From positions 1 to 64,000 of the forward strand of contig NZ_BMZT01000001.1 of NCBI RefSeq assembly GCF_014652935.1: 64,000 nt of DNA. The letters run 5' to 3'. Positions 36,201 through 44,429 of the stretch are shown here, in pieces (position 1 is the stretch's first letter; each line of letters starts with the position of its first letter). The stretch is from Luteimonas padinae (GTDB lineage: Bacteria > Pseudomonadota > Gammaproteobacteria > Xanthomonadales > Xanthomonadaceae). A program made the translations under genes and the position numbers. The notes under the pieces are model-generated. The model saw only the letters and a list, made by a program, of their open reading frames with translations. It had not been told where the DNA came from and did not search any database.

Positions 36201-36835
36201 CCGCCCGCGCCCGGCGCCCCTTCCGCGACGTCGCCGACCTCTGCCGCCGCGCCGGACTCGACGCGAAGGCGCGCACCGCGCTGGCCGAAGCCGGCGCGCT
36301 GCAGTCGCTCGCCGGCCATCGCCACGACGCGCGCTGGCAGGTCGCCGGCATCGAGCGCCAGCGGCCGCTGCTGGCCGGCAGTCCGGACGAGGACGCGGTC
36401 ATGCTGCCGGCGCCCACCACCGGCGAGGACGTGCTGTCCGACTACCGCGCACTGGGCCTGAGCCTGCGCGCGCATCCGCTGGCGCTGCTGCGCGACCAGC
36501 TGCGCGCGCGCCGGCTGCTGGGTTCGCGCGAGCTGCACGGTCGCCGCCACGGCAGCCACGTCGCCACCGCCGGCATCGTCACCCAGCGGCAGAAGCCGCA
36601 GACCGCCAGCGGCACCATCTTCGTCACCCTCGAGGACGAGGCCGGCATGGTGAACGTAGTGGTCTGGCCGCGCGTGGCCGAGCGCTGGCGCAAGGCGCTG
36701 CTGGGCGCGACCCTGCTCGGCGTGCGCGGGCGCTGGGAGCGGGTGGACGGGGTCGAGCACCTGATCGCCGGCGGCCTGGAGGACCTCTCGGGCCTGCTGG
36801 GCGGATTGCCGGCGGAATCGCGCGACTTCCGCTGA
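33200..36835 (+). CDS. dnaE2: Error-prone DNA polymerase DnaE2 (ImuC) with three in-frame repeat insertions
   Basis: 1211 residues, roughly 130-150 longer than typical DnaE2. The PHP domain begins [20 protein letters not shown]. The polymerase active-site triad is PDIDVDF (Asp518, 520, 522). The C-terminal OB fold has [18 protein letters not shown] and ends ESRDFR. Three paired repeats lie in frame, at about residues 50-72 (before PHP), 216-242 (inside the PHP region, followed by an EAG tandem) and 939-963 (near the end of the fingers region). Each gives the peptide CRSSYSCD. The frame stays open throughout, so the gene looks functional. It performs damage-induced mutagenic synthesis with ImuA/ImuB. 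Confidence 0.9.
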   Translation: MSRGDDHDDELPWGVAPDTPGARPPRIVRMQRQMQARLEAANDPTAAPPPCRSSYSCDPDRTTVAAIAAPTGLQATAAHATAAQATATQLPPYAELHCLSDFSFLRGAASAEELFARAAQCGYEALAITDECSLAGIVRAHEAAKITGVRLVVGAEFRLDDGLRLVLLVEDAAGYAQLCRLITIARRAAPKGEYRLSRTDVEAGLSAAAAAAPNVPCRSSYSCDPDHPALPELRVAAIAAPTGAAGDADEAGEAGEAGEADTETPCGLFALWLPGRDPDAAEGTWLRRVFGDRAHLAVELHREDDDAARLARLLALAADLGLAALATGDVHMATRRQRVLQDTMVAIRHGLPLAEAGAHLFRNGERHLRHRHTLGNIFPRALLDNAAALARRCRFSMSEVSYTYPAELVPAGETPTSHLRKLTEAGMRRRWPEGTPPKVAATIEEELALIAELRYEAFFLTVEDIVRFARGQGILCQGRGSAANSAVCFALGITSVDPAESRLLMARFLSKERNEPPDIDVDFEHERREEVMQYVYRKYGRERAALAATVIRYRGKSAVRDVAKAFGLPPDQVTLLAGCFGWGHGETPMDKRLADVGFDIDNPLIARILAVTAMLRGKPRHLSQHVGGFVISDAPLWQMVPVENAAMAERTIIQWEKDDLEALGLLKVDCLALGMLTCIRKALDLVRAHRGRELELATIPKEDRATYDMIQQADTIGVFQIESRAQMTMLPRLKPATFYDLVVEVAIVRPGPIQGGMVHPYLRRRMGQEPVSYPSQGIEEILGATLGVPLFQEQVMELVIHAGYTPGEADGLRRSMAAWRHGGSMEPHRLRIRELMEAKGYASEFIDQIFEQIKGFGSYGFPQSHAASFAKLVYASCWLKRHEAAAFACALLNSQPMGFYSPSQIVQDARRGKGDRPGVEFLPVDVAHSDWDSTLAESPCRSSYSCDLSSRGAPGRSCSCSYSGDGAAYGEGVSRIHNPAIRLGLRQVAGLREDVADAILAARARRPFRDVADLCRRAGLDAKARTALAEAGALQSLAGHRHDARWQVAGIERQRPLLAGSPDEDAVMLPAPTTGEDVLSDYRALGLSLRAHPLALLRDQLRARRLLGSRELHGRRHGSHVATAGIVTQRQKPQTASGTIFVTLEDEAGMVNVVVWPRVAERWRKALLGATLLGVRGRWERVDGVEHLIAGGLEDLSGLLGGLPAESRDFR
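33349..33413. repeat. REPIN-like paired repeat 2, inside dnaE2
   Basis: The left arm at 33349-33374 has the GTAGGAGCAGCTACAGCTGC core. The inverted right arm at 33389-33413 is a diverged copy (CGGCTATAGCCGCTCCCACAG). It is read in frame as CRSSYSCD, a spacer, then VAAIAAPTG. It sits in the N-terminal extension ahead of the PHP domain. Confidence 0.9.
33847..33926. repeat. REPIN-like paired repeat 3, inside dnaE2
   Basis: The left arm at 33847-33872 and right arm at 33901-33926 are near-perfect inverted copies around a 28-base spacer. They are read as CRSSYSCD, a spacer, then VAAIAAPTG in the same frame as copy 2. They interrupt the PHP domain between KPGFP-type and [15 protein letters not shown] segments. 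Confidence 0.9.
33943..33983 (+). repeat. 9-bp tandem repeat in dnaE2
   Basis: CCGGTGAGG recurs three times exactly, with degenerate flanking units (GATGAGG before and CCGATACC after). It encodes [13 protein letters not shown]. It sits 16 bases after the right arm of repeat 3, so this loop of the PHP domain seems tolerant of length change. Confidence 0.85.
36016..36087. repeat. REPIN-like paired repeat 4, inside dnaE2
   Basis: The left arm at 36016-36041 and the inverted right arm at 36062-36087 flank a 20-base spacer. The left arm is read as CRSSYSCD again, but the right arm is read in a different frame from copies 2 and 3 ([10 protein letters not shown]) because the spacer length differs. 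No stop arises in either case. Confidence 0.9.
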
Positions 36836-36929
36836 ATGCGAGCGGGTCGCCGGCGCATCCCGCGCCGCGACGGCAGGGTTCATCCTGCGTTGCGTCCCGC
36901 GCCCCGGGCAGGCCATAGACTGGAGCGAC

Positions 36930-38096
36930 ATGTCCTTGCCGTGTCCCTCCATGCCGTCCTTCCTCCGCGCCTTCGCCCTGTGCGTCCTCGTGGCCGGCTG
37001 CAGCGCGCAGCCCCAGCCGCCGCCGGAGCCCGAGCCGGACGCGGTCACCGAAGCCAGCGGCGCCGGCGAATTCATTTCCGCTCCGGTCGAAGCCGCGCCC
37101 AAGCCCTACGACGTGCGCACGGGCACCGACTGGCCCGAAGCCGCGCTGGCCGACGGCAGCGCCGCGATCAGCTGCGAACTCGACTACGCCAGCGCCGGCG
37201 ACGGCCAGGCGCTCACCAGCCTGGCCTTCCTCAACGTCGCCGATGCGCTCAAGCCCTGCCAGGAGGTCGGCCTGCTGCGGCTGCGCTACCAGGGCAAGAT
37301 CAATGCCGGCTTCACCGCGCTGGTGGAGCGCGTGGCGGCCATCGCCGACCGCATGGAGATCGGCAAGCGCGTGCTCGACATCGACTCCAGCGGCGGCCAG
37401 GTGGAGGACGCGATCAAGGCCGGCGACGCGATCGGTGCCTCCGGCTGGACGATCTGGGTGCGCGACGGCGCGAGCTGCCACAGCGCCTGCGTGCTGATCC
37501 TGGGCGCTGGCGACGTGCGCATGATTTCGGGTCCGGTCGGCATCCACCGCATCATCCGCATGAGCTCCACCGCCACCTCGCGCGCGCAGCTCAACGAGGA
37601 GCTGCAGGCGGTCTATGGTCGGGTGAAGGAATACCTGGCGCGCAACGGCGTCGCCGTGGCCGTGGCCGACATGATGATGGCGGTGCCCAACCGCAACCTG
37701 CGCCTGCTCACCGCCGACGAGCTGCTGGAGTACGGCCTGGACGGCACCAACCCGGCGCAGGACGACCTCGACCGGCTGCAGCTGATGCGCAAGTGCGGCG
37801 AGGACTTCGTGCGCCGCCGCGATGCCTTCCAGCGCAACTTCGACCGCCAGTGCAAGGCGCCGGAGCGCGAGCTGGAGGAGCTCAACGAATGCGGCCTGGC
37901 GCTGCGCGAGCAGTACGGCTTCCCCGACGCCACCTGCCCCGACGACAGCCCGATGAGCGAGTTCGACGTGGTGCGCAGCGCGTTCTTCCAGCGCCGCGCG
38001 CCGGCGCCCGACGCCCCGGTGGACGAGCGCCGCGGCCACGAGTCCGCCCTGGCCGATGACGCCGCGGCGCGTTCCGGCAGCAGTGGCTCGCCGTAA
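36930..38096 (+). CDS. Periplasmic ClpP-like lipoprotein
   Basis: 388 residues. The lipobox LVAGC places the lipidated cysteine near residue 24, followed by a Pro/Glu-rich linker. The body resembles periplasmic proteins of the ClpP/crotonase fold: LRLRYQGKINAGF, LDIDSSGGQVEDAIKAGDAI, and CHSACVLILGAGDVRMISG, where SAC takes the place of the catalytic-Ser region, then GIHRI. Function is unknown; a membrane-bound serine-type protease is possible. The ATG at 36930 has GGAG 5 bases upstream; a second ATG at 36951 is possible. Confidence 0.7.
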   Translation: MSLPCPSMPSFLRAFALCVLVAGCSAQPQPPPEPEPDAVTEASGAGEFISAPVEAAPKPYDVRTGTDWPEAALADGSAAISCELDYASAGDGQALTSLAFLNVADALKPCQEVGLLRLRYQGKINAGFTALVERVAAIADRMEIGKRVLDIDSSGGQVEDAIKAGDAIGASGWTIWVRDGASCHSACVLILGAGDVRMISGPVGIHRIIRMSSTATSRAQLNEELQAVYGRVKEYLARNGVAVAVADMMMAVPNRNLRLLTADELLEYGLDGTNPAQDDLDRLQLMRKCGEDFVRRRDAFQRNFDRQCKAPERELEELNECGLALREQYGFPDATCPDDSPMSEFDVVRSAFFQRRAPAPDAPVDERRGHESALADDAAARSGSSGSP

Positions 38097-38122
38097 CCCC
38101 CCCGGCTGCCCTCGCTGCCTTT

Positions 38123-38240
38123 CTGTAGGAGCAGCTACAGCTGCGACCCCGAAGCGGCAGTTCCTGTAGGAGCAGCTATAGCTGCGACCACGATGTGGCA
38201 TGCCGCCAGGCTGGGGTCGCAGCTGTAGCTGCTCCTACAG
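38123..38240. repeat. REPIN-like element 5, three arms, intergenic
   Basis: Two direct arms (38123-38148 and 38164-38189) and one inverted arm (38215-38240) share the GTAGGAGCAGCTACAGCTGC core. They lie in the gap between convergent genes. This is the usual place for REP elements, in contrast to the four copies inside imuA and dnaE2. Confidence 0.9.
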
Positions 38241-38263
38241 GAACAGCCACATCTCGGGCGGCG

Positions 38264-40126
38264 TCAGGGCGCCTCGGCCAGGAAGCCGCCGGACTGCCGG
38301 CGCCACAGCTGCGCGTAGATGCCGCCGCGTGCCACCAGTTCGTCGTGCGTGCCTTCCTCCACGATCGCACCTCGCTCCATCACCACCAGCCGGTCCATCG
38401 CCGCGATCGTCGACAGCCGGTGCGCGATCGCGATCACCGTCTTGCCCTCCATCAGCCGGTAAAGGTTGCCCTGGATCGCCGCCTCGACCTCGGAGTCCAG
38501 CGCGGACGTCGCCTCGTCCAGCACCAGGATCGGCGCGTCCTTGAGCAGCACGCGCGCGATCGCGACGCGCTGGCGCTGGCCGCCGGACAGCTTCACGCCG
38601 CGCTCGCCGACCTGGGCGTCGTAGCCGCGGCGTCCGGCGGCGTCCGACAGCTCGAGGATGAAGTCGTGCGCCTCGGCCTGGCGCGCGGCCTCCAGCATCT
38701 CGGCCTCGGTCGCGTCGGGGCGGCCGTAGAGGATGTTCTCGCGCACCGAGCGGTGCAGCAGCGAGGTGTCCTGGGTGACCACGCCGATGCGCGCGCGCAA
38801 GGAATCCTGCTGCACGCTGGCGATGTCGATGCCATCGACCAGGATCCGGCCCTGTTCGACGTCGTGGAAGCGCAGCAGCAGGTTCACCAGCGTCGACTTG
38901 CCGGCGCCCGAACGCCCGATCACGCCGATGCGCTCGCCCGGGCGCACGTGCAGGTCCAGGCGTTCGATCACGCCCGAGCCCTTGCCGTAGTGGAAGCCCA
39001 CGCCCTCGAAGCGGATGTCGCCGCGCACGGCCGGCAGTTCCGGCGCGCCTGGCGCATCGTCCACCGTCGGCGGCAGCGAGATCGAGTTGATGCCGTCCTG
39101 GACGGTGCCGATGTTCTCGAACAGCGCCGACAGCTCCCACATGATCCACTGGCTCATGCCGACCAGACGCAGGGCCAGGGCGATGCCCACCGCCACCGCG
39201 CCGGTGCTGATCGCGCCATCGAGCCACAGCCACAGGCCGATGCCCGAGACCGCGAACACCAGCGCCATGTTGAGCGCGTAGTTGCCGGCGCTGACCCCGG
39301 ACCCGAGCCGCATCTGCCGGTAGACCGTGCCGAGGAAGCCGTCCATCGCCTCGCGCGCGTAGGCCTGCTCGCGCCGCGAGTGAGAGAACAGCTTCACCGT
39401 GGCGATGTTGGTATAGCTGTCGACGATGCGCCCGGTCATGTCCGAGCGCGCGTCGGCCTGCTCGCGCGAGACGCGCTCCATGCGCGGCACGAAGTACACC
39501 ATCAGCAGCACGTAGCCGGTGAGCCAGCCGAGGAAGGGCAGCATCAGCCGCCAGTCGGTGGCCGCCATCGCGACCATCGCCCCGACCACGTACACGCAGA
39601 CGTAGACGCCGACGTCGAGCAGCTTCACCACCGTCTCGCGCACCGCCAGCGAGGTCTGCATCAGCTTGGTGGCGATGCGCCCGGCGAACTCGTCCTGGAA
39701 ATAGCCCATCGACTGCCGCAGCAGGTAGCGGTGCACGTTCCAGCGGATGCGCATCGGGAAGTTGCCCAGCAGCACCTGCAGCTGGATCAGGTTGTCCAGC
39801 CACACCACCAGCGGCAGGCCGACCGCGACCAGCAGGGCCATCCACGCCAGCCGCGTGCCCTCGACTTCGAGGAAGCTGGCCGGGGTGTGCTGCCCGAGCC
39901 GGTCGACCAGGGCGCCGAGGTAGACGTACAGGCCGAGCTCGGCGGTGGCGATCAGCGCGCCGGTCAGCGCCATCAGCGCCAGCCAGCCGCCGGCGCCGCG
40001 GGTGTAGTGCAGGCAGAACGCGACCAGTCCGCGCGGCGGCTGCCGCGGCGGCGTTTCGGGGAACGGATCCAGGCGCGACTCGAACCAGCCGAAGATGCCG
40101 CGCCGGCGCCGACGCTCAGCGTCCAC
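38264..40126 (-). CDS. Multidrug/lipid ABC exporter, fused membrane and ATPase domains
   Basis: 620 residues. A six-helix membrane domain (residues ~45-320) with the coupling segment GRIATKLMQTS is followed by an ATPase domain with Walker A GRSGAGKST, signature LSGGQRQR, Walker B ILVLDEATSALD and the switch HRLS. It is a half-transporter that works as a dimer. The GTG at 40126 is chosen because GGAGG lies 5 bases before it; longer starts would read the glycine-repeat DNA of the upstream gene. It overlaps that gene by 11 bases. The substrate is unknown. Confidence 0.85.
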   Translation of the reverse strand: MDAERRRRRGIFGWFESRLDPFPETPPRQPPRGLVAFCLHYTRGAGGWLALMALTGALIATAELGLYVYLGALVDRLGQHTPASFLEVEGTRLAWMALLVAVGLPLVVWLDNLIQLQVLLGNFPMRIRWNVHRYLLRQSMGYFQDEFAGRIATKLMQTSLAVRETVVKLLDVGVYVCVYVVGAMVAMAATDWRLMLPFLGWLTGYVLLMVYFVPRMERVSREQADARSDMTGRIVDSYTNIATVKLFSHSRREQAYAREAMDGFLGTVYRQMRLGSGVSAGNYALNMALVFAVSGIGLWLWLDGAISTGAVAVGIALALRLVGMSQWIMWELSALFENIGTVQDGINSISLPPTVDDAPGAPELPAVRGDIRFEGVGFHYGKGSGVIERLDLHVRPGERIGVIGRSGAGKSTLVNLLLRFHDVEQGRILVDGIDIASVQQDSLRARIGVVTQDTSLLHRSVRENILYGRPDATEAEMLEAARQAEAHDFILELSDAAGRRGYDAQVGERGVKLSGGQRQRVAIARVLLKDAPILVLDEATSALDSEVEAAIQGNLYRLMEGKTVIAIAHRLSTIAAMDRLVVMERGAIVEEGTHDELVARGGIYAQLWRRQSGGFLAEAP

Positions 40127-41903
40127 CGCCACCTCCACCGCCGCCACCGCCGCCGGAGAAGCCGCCGCCACCGCCGCTGGAGCTGCTGCCGGGCGGCGTC
40201 GCGGACGAGGCGATCTTCGAACTCAGGGCGCCGCCGACCGCGCTGGCGAGCTGGCCCATGTTCCCGGGGCTGGCACCGTGGTACCAGGTGATGGCCGCGG
40301 TCGCCGCGGCCGCGGCGGCGCTGCCCACGGCGAGGGTGAACTTCTTCGTCCAGGCATCCTCGACGTCCAGCGCGACCGCGTAGGGCAGCAGGCGTTCGAA
40401 GCGGCCGGCGTCGAGCGCCGGTTCGGTCTCCTCCGCGCCGGCGGCGGCCGGTCCCGGTACGCGCGCGATGTCGTCCTGCTCGGCGACGCCGAGGTAGCGC
40501 CGGAAGCCTTCGATCTCGTCGAGCAGCGCGCGTCCGGCGGCGGTGGGCGCGCCGACCAGCACCGCGAGCGCGATCGTGGTCGCCAGCATCAGGCCCAGCG
40601 GCACCAGCATCCACGGCGCGCCGCCGCCGGTGAACACCAGCGCCACGCCCGCCAGCGCGAAGGTCACGAGGAAGATCGCCACCGCGATGCCGATGCTGCC
40701 GGCGTTGTGGGTGAACATCGCCGGCTGGAAGCGCGCATCGAAGGCCCGGGCGTGCGCCTGCATGGCGCCCTGGATGCGCGTGGCGTTCTTCTTTTCCAGC
40801 GCCAGCGTGGCGCCGGGGCCGGGAAGCAGGGCGTCGAGCAGGCGGCGCTCGTCGGCGTTGTCCGGGGCCGCCGCGGCGGCCTGGCCGCGCTCCAGCCGCC
40901 AGCGGTCGCCGAGCATGCCCTCGTCGCGGTGGATGTGCACCGCGCCCTGCACCGCGCAGGCCAGCAGGTCGGCGGAGAAGCCGCGGGCATCGTGGCCGCG
41001 GCGCACCAGGTAGCGCAGCGCGGCCGGGGACTCGCCGCGCGGCGGCTCGTAGCGGGCGATCACCACGCCGGGCCGGGGGTCGCGGCCCACGCGGTGCCAG
41101 CGCTTCAGGCAGTACGCCAGCAGCACCACCAGGCCCGCGAGCGCGATCAGCAGCGACAGGTTGTCGCGCAGCAGCAGGCCGATCCGGTCGGCGCGGGAAG
41201 GCTGCGCGACGATGCCCTTGGGGAAGGACAGGGCGATGGTCAGGCCTTCGCGCGGCCGCAGCGGCCGGGTGAGCGTCCAGCGCGCCACGCCCGGGCCGGC
41301 CACGCCGGCGTCGAAGCCCTGTTCGCGGGCCCCCTGCGGACCGGACCAGCCATCGACCTCAAGCGCGTCGGCCGGCACCGGCGTGGGCAGCCGGACCTCG
41401 ACGCTGCCGGCCTCGATCGGGAAGGCCCAGCCGTGGCCGATGGCGTTCCAGTACAGCTCGTCGTGCGATTCGAAGAAGCCGAGCTGGCGGGTGGTGCGGT
41501 AGCGCAGGGTGTAGGCGGTGTCCAACGGGACGGGCAGCAGGTCGTCGTCGCCGGTGTTCACGCGCACGCCGTTGGCCTTGCGCTCGGTGAACCAGGGCTC
41601 GGGCCGGCCGTCGCGCTCCACGCCCAGCACCTCGAAGCCGACGACCACGTTGTTGCCGTGCCGGTCCTTGTAGCGCGTGGGAAAGTCGCGGTAGATGCCG
41701 CGGCGGATCGCATCGCCCTCGGCGCGCACGCGGATGTGCTCGGTCACGTCCAGCATGCCGTCGGCGCGGACCTCGACCACGCTGTCGTAGGCGAGGATGC
41801 GCTCGGCGGCCAGCGCCGGCGCCGTCGCCGCCAGCAACGCCAGCGTGGCGGCCAGCAGGAGCGCCGGCAGGAGCGCGGGCAGGCGCATGCGCGGCAGGTT
41901 CAT
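40116..41903 (-). CDS. DUF2207 membrane protein
   Basis: 595 residues. A signal peptide (LLPALLLAATLALLAATAPALA) leads into an extracytoplasmic domain with DVTEHIRVRAEGDAIRRGIYRDFP and then RYRTTRQLGFFESHDELYWN, the hallmark of DUF2207. Transmembrane helices follow near residues 245, 410 and 440. The C-terminus is a Ser/Gly tail (SSSSGGGGGFSGGGGG and on). Function is unknown; it commonly follows lemA, as here (ATGA overlap). Confidence 0.85.
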   Translation of the reverse strand: MNLPRMRLPALLPALLLAATLALLAATAPALAAERILAYDSVVEVRADGMLDVTEHIRVRAEGDAIRRGIYRDFPTRYKDRHGNNVVVGFEVLGVERDGRPEPWFTERKANGVRVNTGDDDLLPVPLDTAYTLRYRTTRQLGFFESHDELYWNAIGHGWAFPIEAGSVEVRLPTPVPADALEVDGWSGPQGAREQGFDAGVAGPGVARWTLTRPLRPREGLTIALSFPKGIVAQPSRADRIGLLLRDNLSLLIALAGLVVLLAYCLKRWHRVGRDPRPGVVIARYEPPRGESPAALRYLVRRGHDARGFSADLLACAVQGAVHIHRDEGMLGDRWRLERGQAAAAAPDNADERRLLDALLPGPGATLALEKKNATRIQGAMQAHARAFDARFQPAMFTHNAGSIGIAVAIFLVTFALAGVALVFTGGGAPWMLVPLGLMLATTIALAVLVGAPTAAGRALLDEIEGFRRYLGVAEQDDIARVPGPAAAGAEETEPALDAGRFERLLPYAVALDVEDAWTKKFTLAVGSAAAAAATAAITWYHGASPGNMGQLASAVGGALSSKIASSATPPGSSSSGGGGGFSGGGGGGGGGGGR

Positions 41904-42457
41904 CGCGACAGGTCCACGGCCGGCGCCTCGCGGCTGTCGGCGCCGGCCTGGAAGAACGCCGCCTCGCCGAAGCCGAAGGTGCGCGCCACCAGCACGTCGG
42001 GCACGCGCTGCACGCCGTCGTTGAGGTCGCGCACGGCGCCGTTGTAGAAGCGCCGCGCGTACTGCAGCTGCTCCTCCACGTCGACGAGGTCCTGCTGCAG
42101 GGCGGCGAAGTTCTGGCTGGCTTTGAGGTCCGGATAGGCCTCGCGCAGCAGCAGCAGGCGGCCCAGCGCCTGCTCCAGCTCGGCCTCGACCTGGCCGAGC
42201 TCGGCCGGATCGCGCAGCGCGAGCGCGCGCGTGCGCAGCGCGGTCACCGCTTCGAGCACGGCGCCTTCGTGGCTCGCATAGCCCTGCACCGCGGCCACCA
42301 GCTGCGGCACCAGGTCGTGCCGGCGCTGCAGCTGCACGTCGATGTCCGACCACGCGGTCGCGACCTGGTTGCGCAGCCGCACCAGGCGGTTGTAGGCCGC
42401 GATCGCCCATGCCGCCAGCGCGGCCAGTGCGACGGCCGCGACCAGCAGCGCGGTCAC
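41900..42457 (-). CDS. lemA: LemA family protein
   Basis: 185 residues. An N-terminal membrane anchor (LLVAAVALAALAAWAIAAYN) is followed by the LemA helical domain: RLRNQVATAWSDIDVQLQRR, HDLVPQLV, AYPDLKASQNF and ARRFYNGAVRDLND. It starts at GTG, overlapping the S4 gene's stop as GTGA. The LemA-DUF2207 pair is a recurring membrane module of unknown function. Confidence 0.9.
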   Translation of the reverse strand: MTALLVAAVALAALAAWAIAAYNRLVRLRNQVATAWSDIDVQLQRRHDLVPQLVAAVQGYASHEGAVLEAVTALRTRALALRDPAELGQVEAELEQALGRLLLLREAYPDLKASQNFAALQQDLVDVEEQLQYARRFYNGAVRDLNDGVQRVPDVLVARTFGFGEAAFFQAGADSREAPAVDLSR

Positions 42458-42681
42458 GGCGCCGGCCCTGCGTGGACGCGCACCTCGACGTCGCCCAGTG
42501 CCACCACCTGGCCCGCGCGGATCTTTGCGGTCTTGCGCGATTCCAGCGCGCCGTCCACGCGCACCGCGCCTGAGGCCACCAGCGCCTTGCCGGCGCCGCC
42601 GCTGTCGCAGAGGCCGCAGAGCTTGAGGAGCTGGTTGAGTTCGACGTACTCGCCCTCGAGTTCGAAATCGATGTGCTGCAT
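42454..42681 (-). CDS. Small S4-domain RNA-binding protein (YbcJ-like)
   Basis: 75 residues, nearly all one S4 domain: YVELNQLLKLCGLCDSGGAG, then LVASGAVRVDGALESRKTAKI and GQVVALGD. S4 domains bind structured RNA, often rRNA. The ATG at 42681 is the only sensible start; upstream in-frame sequence is not family-like. It heads a tight four-gene minus-strand operon (S4, lemA, DUF2207, ABC exporter). Confidence 0.85.
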   Translation of the reverse strand: MQHIDFELEGEYVELNQLLKLCGLCDSGGAGKALVASGAVRVDGALESRKTAKIRAGQVVALGDVEVRVHAGPAP

Positions 42682-42784
42682 GGGGCTCGCTGCCTGGTTC
42701 CGGACGGCGAGCGTAACGCACCGCGCGACGTCCGGCGGGGTTACCCTCGGCACGCGTGCCCCGCCGGGGCAAGGGAGCGACGAG

Positions 42785-43174
42785 ATGGGGACCGAACTGC
42801 AGATGCTGGCCTGGGCGATGGCGCTGGGCCTGTTCCACCTGCTGCTGGACGCGGGGATGAAAACCTCCGAGCGCGGCCTGGCCTGGAATGCCAGCGCGCG
42901 CGATGGCGAGGCGAAGCCGCTGGGCCCGGTGGCCGGCCGCGTCAACCGGAGCTGGCAGAACTTCCTCGAGACCTTCCCGGTCTTCGCCGCGGCCGTGCTG
43001 GCGGCGGTGGTGGCCGAACGCACCGACGGCACCACCGCGCTGGGCGCGCAGCTCTACTTCTGGGCCCGCGTCGCCTATATCCCGCTGTATGCCGCCGGCA
43101 TTCCCTACGTGCGCAGCGCGGTCTGGGGCGTGTCGCTGGCCGGCATCGTGATGGTGCTGGCCGCGCTGTTCTGA
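42785..43174 (+). CDS. MAPEG family membrane protein
   Basis: 129 residues with four hydrophobic segments. NRSWQNFLETFPVFAAAVLA is the MAPEG hallmark (xNxxExxPxF), with ARVAYIPLYAAGIPYVRSA after it. Members are membrane-associated, glutathione- or eicosanoid-linked enzymes in eukaryotes; bacterial roles are mostly unknown. AAGGGAG lies 7 bases before the ATG. Confidence 0.85.
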   Translation: MGTELQMLAWAMALGLFHLLLDAGMKTSERGLAWNASARDGEAKPLGPVAGRVNRSWQNFLETFPVFAAAVLAAVVAERTDGTTALGAQLYFWARVAYIPLYAAGIPYVRSAVWGVSLAGIVMVLAALF

Positions 43175-43189
43175 GCCCGCCGGGCGCGC

Positions 43190-43488
43190 TCAGCCGCGCT
43201 CGAAGGCGTCCAGGTCGGCGAGGATGCGCTGGCTGCGGCGGATGCCGTCGCCGCCGTCGCAGCGCGGTGTCGCACCCGGTACATCCAGGTGGAGACGCTG
43301 CGCGCGGGGTCGTAGCGCGGCCAGGCGCGCCAGAGTTCGGCGGCGATCTCCTGCGCGAGGTCCTCGCGGTCGTCGGCGCCGCGGGCATAGGTGCCGGCGA
43401 CCTTGTACACGATGCCGCGGTGGCGCTGCAGCAGCGCGGCGAATCCTTCTGCGTCCTCGCGCTGGCGGTGCGTGACGATGGCGTCCAT
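43190..43488 (-). pseudogene. Broken ECF sigma factor
   Basis: From the ATG at 43488 the first ~70 codons give a good sigma-70 region 2: FAALLQRHRGIVYKVAGTYA, DREDLAQEIAAELWRAWPRY and VSTWMYRV. The next residues should continue into regions 3 and 4 but turn into low-complexity Ala/Ser sequence. A different frame resumes with a coherent short end (IRRSQRILADLDAFERG, stop at 43190). This points to an internal deletion plus frameshift. Region 4, needed for -35 recognition, is missing, so the product is very likely inactive. Confidence 0.6.
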
Positions 43489-43563
43489 CCCGGTGGCGAC
43501 CCTTCGAGTGTGCGTGATGGAGTCGTGGTTCGCGCCGGGACGCGGTTTGTCACACCGCGCGGG

Positions 43564-44421
43564 TCAGGGCAGGGGCACGCGCACCGCCTGGCCGTCGAGG
43601 TCGAGCAGGACGCCGTCGCGGTCGATGGCGGTGATGGCGGCGTCGCCGAGGCGGTCGCCCTCGACCCGGCGCTGGCCGTCGATCACCGCGAAGCGCCGCG
43701 CCGGGTCCTCGTTCCACATGTGCAGGCTGAGCTTCAGCTCGGGCAGGCGTTCGCGCTGGCTGGAGGAGAGGCCGGCGATGCGCAGCGCGCCCTGGCCTGC
43801 GGGAGGGGGGGCGGCCGTTGGCGCGTCGCCATCCGTAATGTTGGCGGTGCCGGCGACATCGGTGGGTCGGGTGGCCTGGATGCGCCCGGCACGCTCGGTG
43901 CTTGCGGTGCTTGCGGTGTTCCCGGTGTTCCCACTGGCAGCGGCGGCCGCGGCTGCGGCTTCCTCGGCGGCGCGCGTGGCCATCGGTGGCGGTGCCAGCG
44001 GCAGGTCAGGAGCCGGATCGGGTGCCGGGGCGGCGTCCGGCACCTGGATGCGTTCGACCGCCGGGAAGCCACCGTCCAGGCGGTCCTGCCTGGGCCTGAC
44101 AGCCGCAGTGCTGCCGGCGGCCGCGGCCCGGGCGGTGTCCGCGGCGTCCCCGTCCACGGAAGCACGCGGCGTCGCGGATGCGGGCGTATCCGCCGCAGCG
44201 TCGGCGCTGCGGTCGTGCTCCGCCGCGGCCTGCCGGCCATCGCGCGGCCAGAGCGCCACCAGGGCGATGGCGGCCAGCAAGGTGCCGGCGACGATCCAGG
44301 CGAGGGGTGCGAGGCGCCGCTTGGGCGGTGCCGGCGGCGGCAGTTCGACGCGCAGGTCGGGCGTGTCGCCGCGACGCCGTTCGGCTTCGGACTTGCGCAG
44401 GGCTTCGAGGATCAGGGACAT
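43564..44421 (-). CDS. gspB: GspB-like general secretion pathway protein
   Basis: 285 residues. The N-terminus MSLILEALRKSEAERRRG is the signature of GspB/T2SB proteins, followed by one membrane helix (LAPLAWIVAGTLLAAIALVALW), a long Ala/Thr/Pro linker with a 9-bp tandem repeat, and a C-terminal domain LPELKLSLHMWNEDPARRFAVID typical of the family. GspB partners the GspA ATPase to help place the type II secretion channel across peptidoglycan. The gspA-like gene lies directly upstream on the same strand. Confidence 0.85.
   Translation of the reverse strand: MSLILEALRKSEAERRRGDTPDLRVELPPPAPPKRRLAPLAWIVAGTLLAAIALVALWPRDGRQAAAEHDRSADAAADTPASATPRASVDGDAADTARAAAAGSTAAVRPRQDRLDGGFPAVERIQVPDAAPAPDPAPDLPLAPPPMATRAAEEAAAAAAAASGNTGNTASTASTERAGRIQATRPTDVAGTANITDGDAPTAAPPPAGQGALRIAGLSSSQRERLPELKLSLHMWNEDPARRFAVIDGQRRVEGDRLGDAAITAIDRDGVLLDLDGQAVRVPLP
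43896..43931 (+). repeat. 9-bp tandem repeat in the gspB linker
   Basis: Four 9-base units: two CGGTGCTTG followed by two CGGTGTTCC. On the coding (minus) strand they encode GNTGNTASTAST in the periplasmic linker, a region that can vary in length. Confidence 0.85.
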
Positions 44422-44429
44422 GCGCGGCC

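Noticed and set aside
31600..38260. CRISPR array from the recurring palindromes
   Set aside because: Spacing is irregular, arms are in inverted pairs, and no regular unique spacers or cas genes are present; REP-type elements fit better.
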